Source of the DNA: Minisyncoccota bacterium
GTDB lineage: Bacteria; Patescibacteriota; Microgenomatia; Levybacterales; UBA12049
Length of the DNA stretch: 6,364 nucleotides
Assembly (NCBI GenBank): GCA_025449795.1
Contig: JANWIQ010000009.1
Span: 1-6,364, forward strand
Reading direction: 5' to 3'
Of the stretch, positions 5,347 to 6,364 are shown piece by piece. Below the pieces are notes generated by a model, which was not told the DNA's origin, did no database searches, and saw only the letters and a list, made by a program, of their open reading frames with translations. Every line of letters begins with the position of its first letter. Within the stretch, counting starts at the first letter, position 1. Position numbers and translations under genes: made by a program.

Positions 5347-5389
5347 ATCTGTGAAAACTTTTACCAGTTTAGTAAATATTTTCACAGAT
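5347..5389 (-). other. Long hairpin in the rplU-rpmA intergenic mRNA
   Basis: ATCTGTGAAAA (5347-5357) and TTTTCACAGAT (5379-5389) form a perfect 11-bp stem. Inside, after a 2x2 internal loop, TTTAC (5360-5364) pairs with GTAAA (5372-5376) around CAGTTTA. On the mRNA strand it starts eight bases after the rplU stop and is followed by T-rich sequence up to the rpmA start. It could be an attenuator, a processing or stability element, or a ribosomal-protein binding site. It is not a classic GC-rich terminator. Confidence 0.55.
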
Positions 5390-5397
5390 GTCAACCA

Positions 5398-5745
5398 CTA
5401 TTTTACTTTTGACTCTTTTGGTTCCTTTGATTCTTTTGCTCCCTTAATTTCAAGTATTTGTACTTTTGTCTGTGCAGCACGGAAACCGGTTACCCGTCTA
5501 TATTTTGCCTTTGCTTTAAATTTAGAAACACGAATTTTTGGTCCTCGTAGGTCTTCCACAATTTTTCCGCTTACCACAACGTCTGCAAGGAGCGGCGTGC
5601 CTACTTTTCTTGTGTTACCATCAACAAAAAGGAGCACTTGTGGAAAATTATACTCGTTCTTTGCATCTAGCCTATCTACAACAATCGTATCACCCTCTGC
5701 AACCTTATATTGCTTGTTTCCAGAAGAAATTACTGCGTATTTCAT
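5398..5745 (-). CDS. rplU: 50S ribosomal protein L21
   Basis: This encodes a 115-residue L21, a 50S protein that contacts 23S rRNA. It starts MKYAVISSGNKQYKV, the canonical N-terminus (YAVI-x-GGKQY-V in most bacteria), and has the typical GPKIRVSKFKAKAKYRR segment (about 76-92), then GFRAAQTKVQI. The last 15 or so residues (GAKESKEPKESKVK) form a charged Lys/Glu/Ser tail beyond the roughly 100-residue core. A longer frame from a TTG at 5757 would add MYLT, but that codon lies in the promoter -10 box, so ATG 5745 is preferred. rodA ends 26 bp upstream and rpmA follows. The stop is TAG. No Shine-Dalgarno is seen, in line with the near-leaderless transcript predicted from the promoter. Confidence 0.97.
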   Translation of the reverse strand: MKYAVISSGNKQYKVAEGDTIVVDRLDAKNEYNFPQVLLFVDGNTRKVGTPLLADVVVSGKIVEDLRGPKIRVSKFKAKAKYRRVTGFRAAQTKVQILEIKGAKESKEPKESKVK

Positions 5746-5756
5746 AGTAAGATACA

Positions 5757-5785
5757 ATTATACCAAAGCTATTAGGTAATTTCCA
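5757..5785 (-). promoter_or_regulatory. Strong extended -10 promoter of rplU-rpmA-parB
   Basis: On the minus strand a perfect TATAAT (5762-5757) is preceded by the extended -10 TGG (5765-5763). TGGAAA (5785-5780), 4 of 6 matches to TTGACA, lies exactly 17 bases upstream. The expected start point is about 5750, five bases before the rplU ATG. The -35 box and spacer overlap the last codons of rodA. Confidence 0.65.
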
Positions 5786-6364
5786 GTGTGTGTTTTTTTC
5801 GAGCATGAGTAGCAATTTGGGAAACAACACCAAGGATTATTGCATTAGATAAAAGAGAGCTCCCTCCATAGGATACAAAAGGCAAAGTAACTCCTACAAT
5901 AGGCAAAAGACCAATATTCATGCCTATATTAACAAAAAATTGGACAAGTAAGAGTGAAAATGAGGCAGCTATAATAACTTGTGAAAATGTGTCCTCTGTC
6001 TGGGTAAAAACCACAAAAAGTCTATATAAAAGAAAAATAAATGCAGCAATCACCAATAATGCGCCAACAAAGCCCAAATCCTCAGAAAGGGTAGAAAAAA
6101 TAAAATCTGTTTGTTTTTCAGGTAAAAATTTTAGCGCAGATTGTGTCCCTTGTCCCAAGCCCTTACCAAAGAGCATTCCCGACCCTACCGCGATAACTGC
6201 TTGGATAGCATTGTATGACGTGCCCAAAGGGTCATTGGTAAGGTGTAAGAAAGTAAGCACACGCTGGCGTTGATACTCATGCAAAAATTTCCAGATAAGC
6301 GGCACCATTCCTGTGACCCCCACCAGCCCTGCGCCAAACCACCATAAAGGAAATCCAAAGAAAA
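5772..6364 (-). CDS. rodA: RodA-type SEDS peptidoglycan glycosyltransferase (C-terminal part, 5' end outside window)
   Basis: The frame is open to the right edge, so the gene starts outside the window; a GTG at 6323 is internal. About 196 residues of the C-terminal half are visible. RodA polymerises lipid II into glycan strands in the cytoplasmic membrane during cell elongation, usually with a class B PBP. Visible signatures are YQRQRVLTFL, then DPLGTSYNAIQAVIAVGSG, GKGLGQGTQS, and LPEKQTDFIF, whose Asp is the putative catalytic residue of SEDS enzymes. EDLGFVGALL comes next, then two or three helices and PIVGVTLPFVSYGGSS near the end. The DPLG-YN-Q and GTQ-FLPE wording favours RodA over FtsW. 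It lies 26 bp upstream of rplU on the same strand, with a promoter for the ribosomal genes in between. The stop is TAA. Confidence 0.93.
   Translation of the reverse strand, partial: FFGFPLWWFGAGLVGVTGMVPLIWKFLHEYQRQRVLTFLHLTNDPLGTSYNAIQAVIAVGSGMLFGKGLGQGTQSALKFLPEKQTDFIFSTLSEDLGFVGALLVIAAFIFLLYRLFVVFTQTEDTFSQVIIAASFSLLLVQFFVNIGMNIGLLPIVGVTLPFVSYGGSSLLSNAIILGVVSQIATHARKKHTLEIT

Noticed and set aside
5351..5779. 142-codon plus-strand frame opposite rplU
   Set aside because: The minus strand encodes an unmistakable L21; the plus frame is its shadow.

Overview
This window looks like a piece of a small bacterial chromosome, moderately AT-rich, with tightly packed genes. Shine-Dalgarno sites are weak or missing, two housekeeping genes have promoters almost touching their start codons, and the tRNA gene does not encode CCA. 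Together with the compact rodA-rplU-rpmA-parB cluster, this suggests a member of the Candidate Phyla Radiation (Patescibacteria). That placement is inference: there is no rRNA or other decisive marker here.

Layout. The plus strand from 1 to 3298 is an accessory-looking block. It holds the 3' part of an extended-SDR NAD(P)-dependent epimerase/dehydratase, a 14-helix DHA2-type MFS exporter gene interrupted by one in-frame TGA, and an acidic soluble protein of unknown function. On the minus strand at 3306-3420 lies an intact tRNA-Val(CAC). Directly against its 3' end is the 3' half of a second tRNA, apparently tRNA-Val(TAC), beginning at or next to the anticodon. A 172-bp spacer rich in inverted repeats follows (3421-3592), then signal peptidase I (lepB) on the plus strand.

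From 4248 to the right edge everything is on the minus strand, read right to left: rodA (5' end outside the window), rplU (L21), rpmA (L27) and parB. A near-consensus promoter lies at the rodA/rplU junction. rpmA and parB overlap by 8 bp, and a long hairpin separates rplU from rpmA. lepB and parB converge on a 94-bp gap holding two hairpins, one followed by a T8 tract in the parB direction.

How the genes fit together. RodA (peptidoglycan polymerase), L21 and L27 (50S subunit), ParB (chromosome segregation) and LepB (signal-peptide removal) are core growth functions. The left block looks like variable surface or transport functions. The points most worth following up are the single TGA in an otherwise intact exporter gene and the tRNA half-gene. 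All eight CDS ends in the window are TAA or TAG, so the TGA has to be interpreted carefully, but frequent UGA reassignment is not supported. I found no convincing new multi-gene system.
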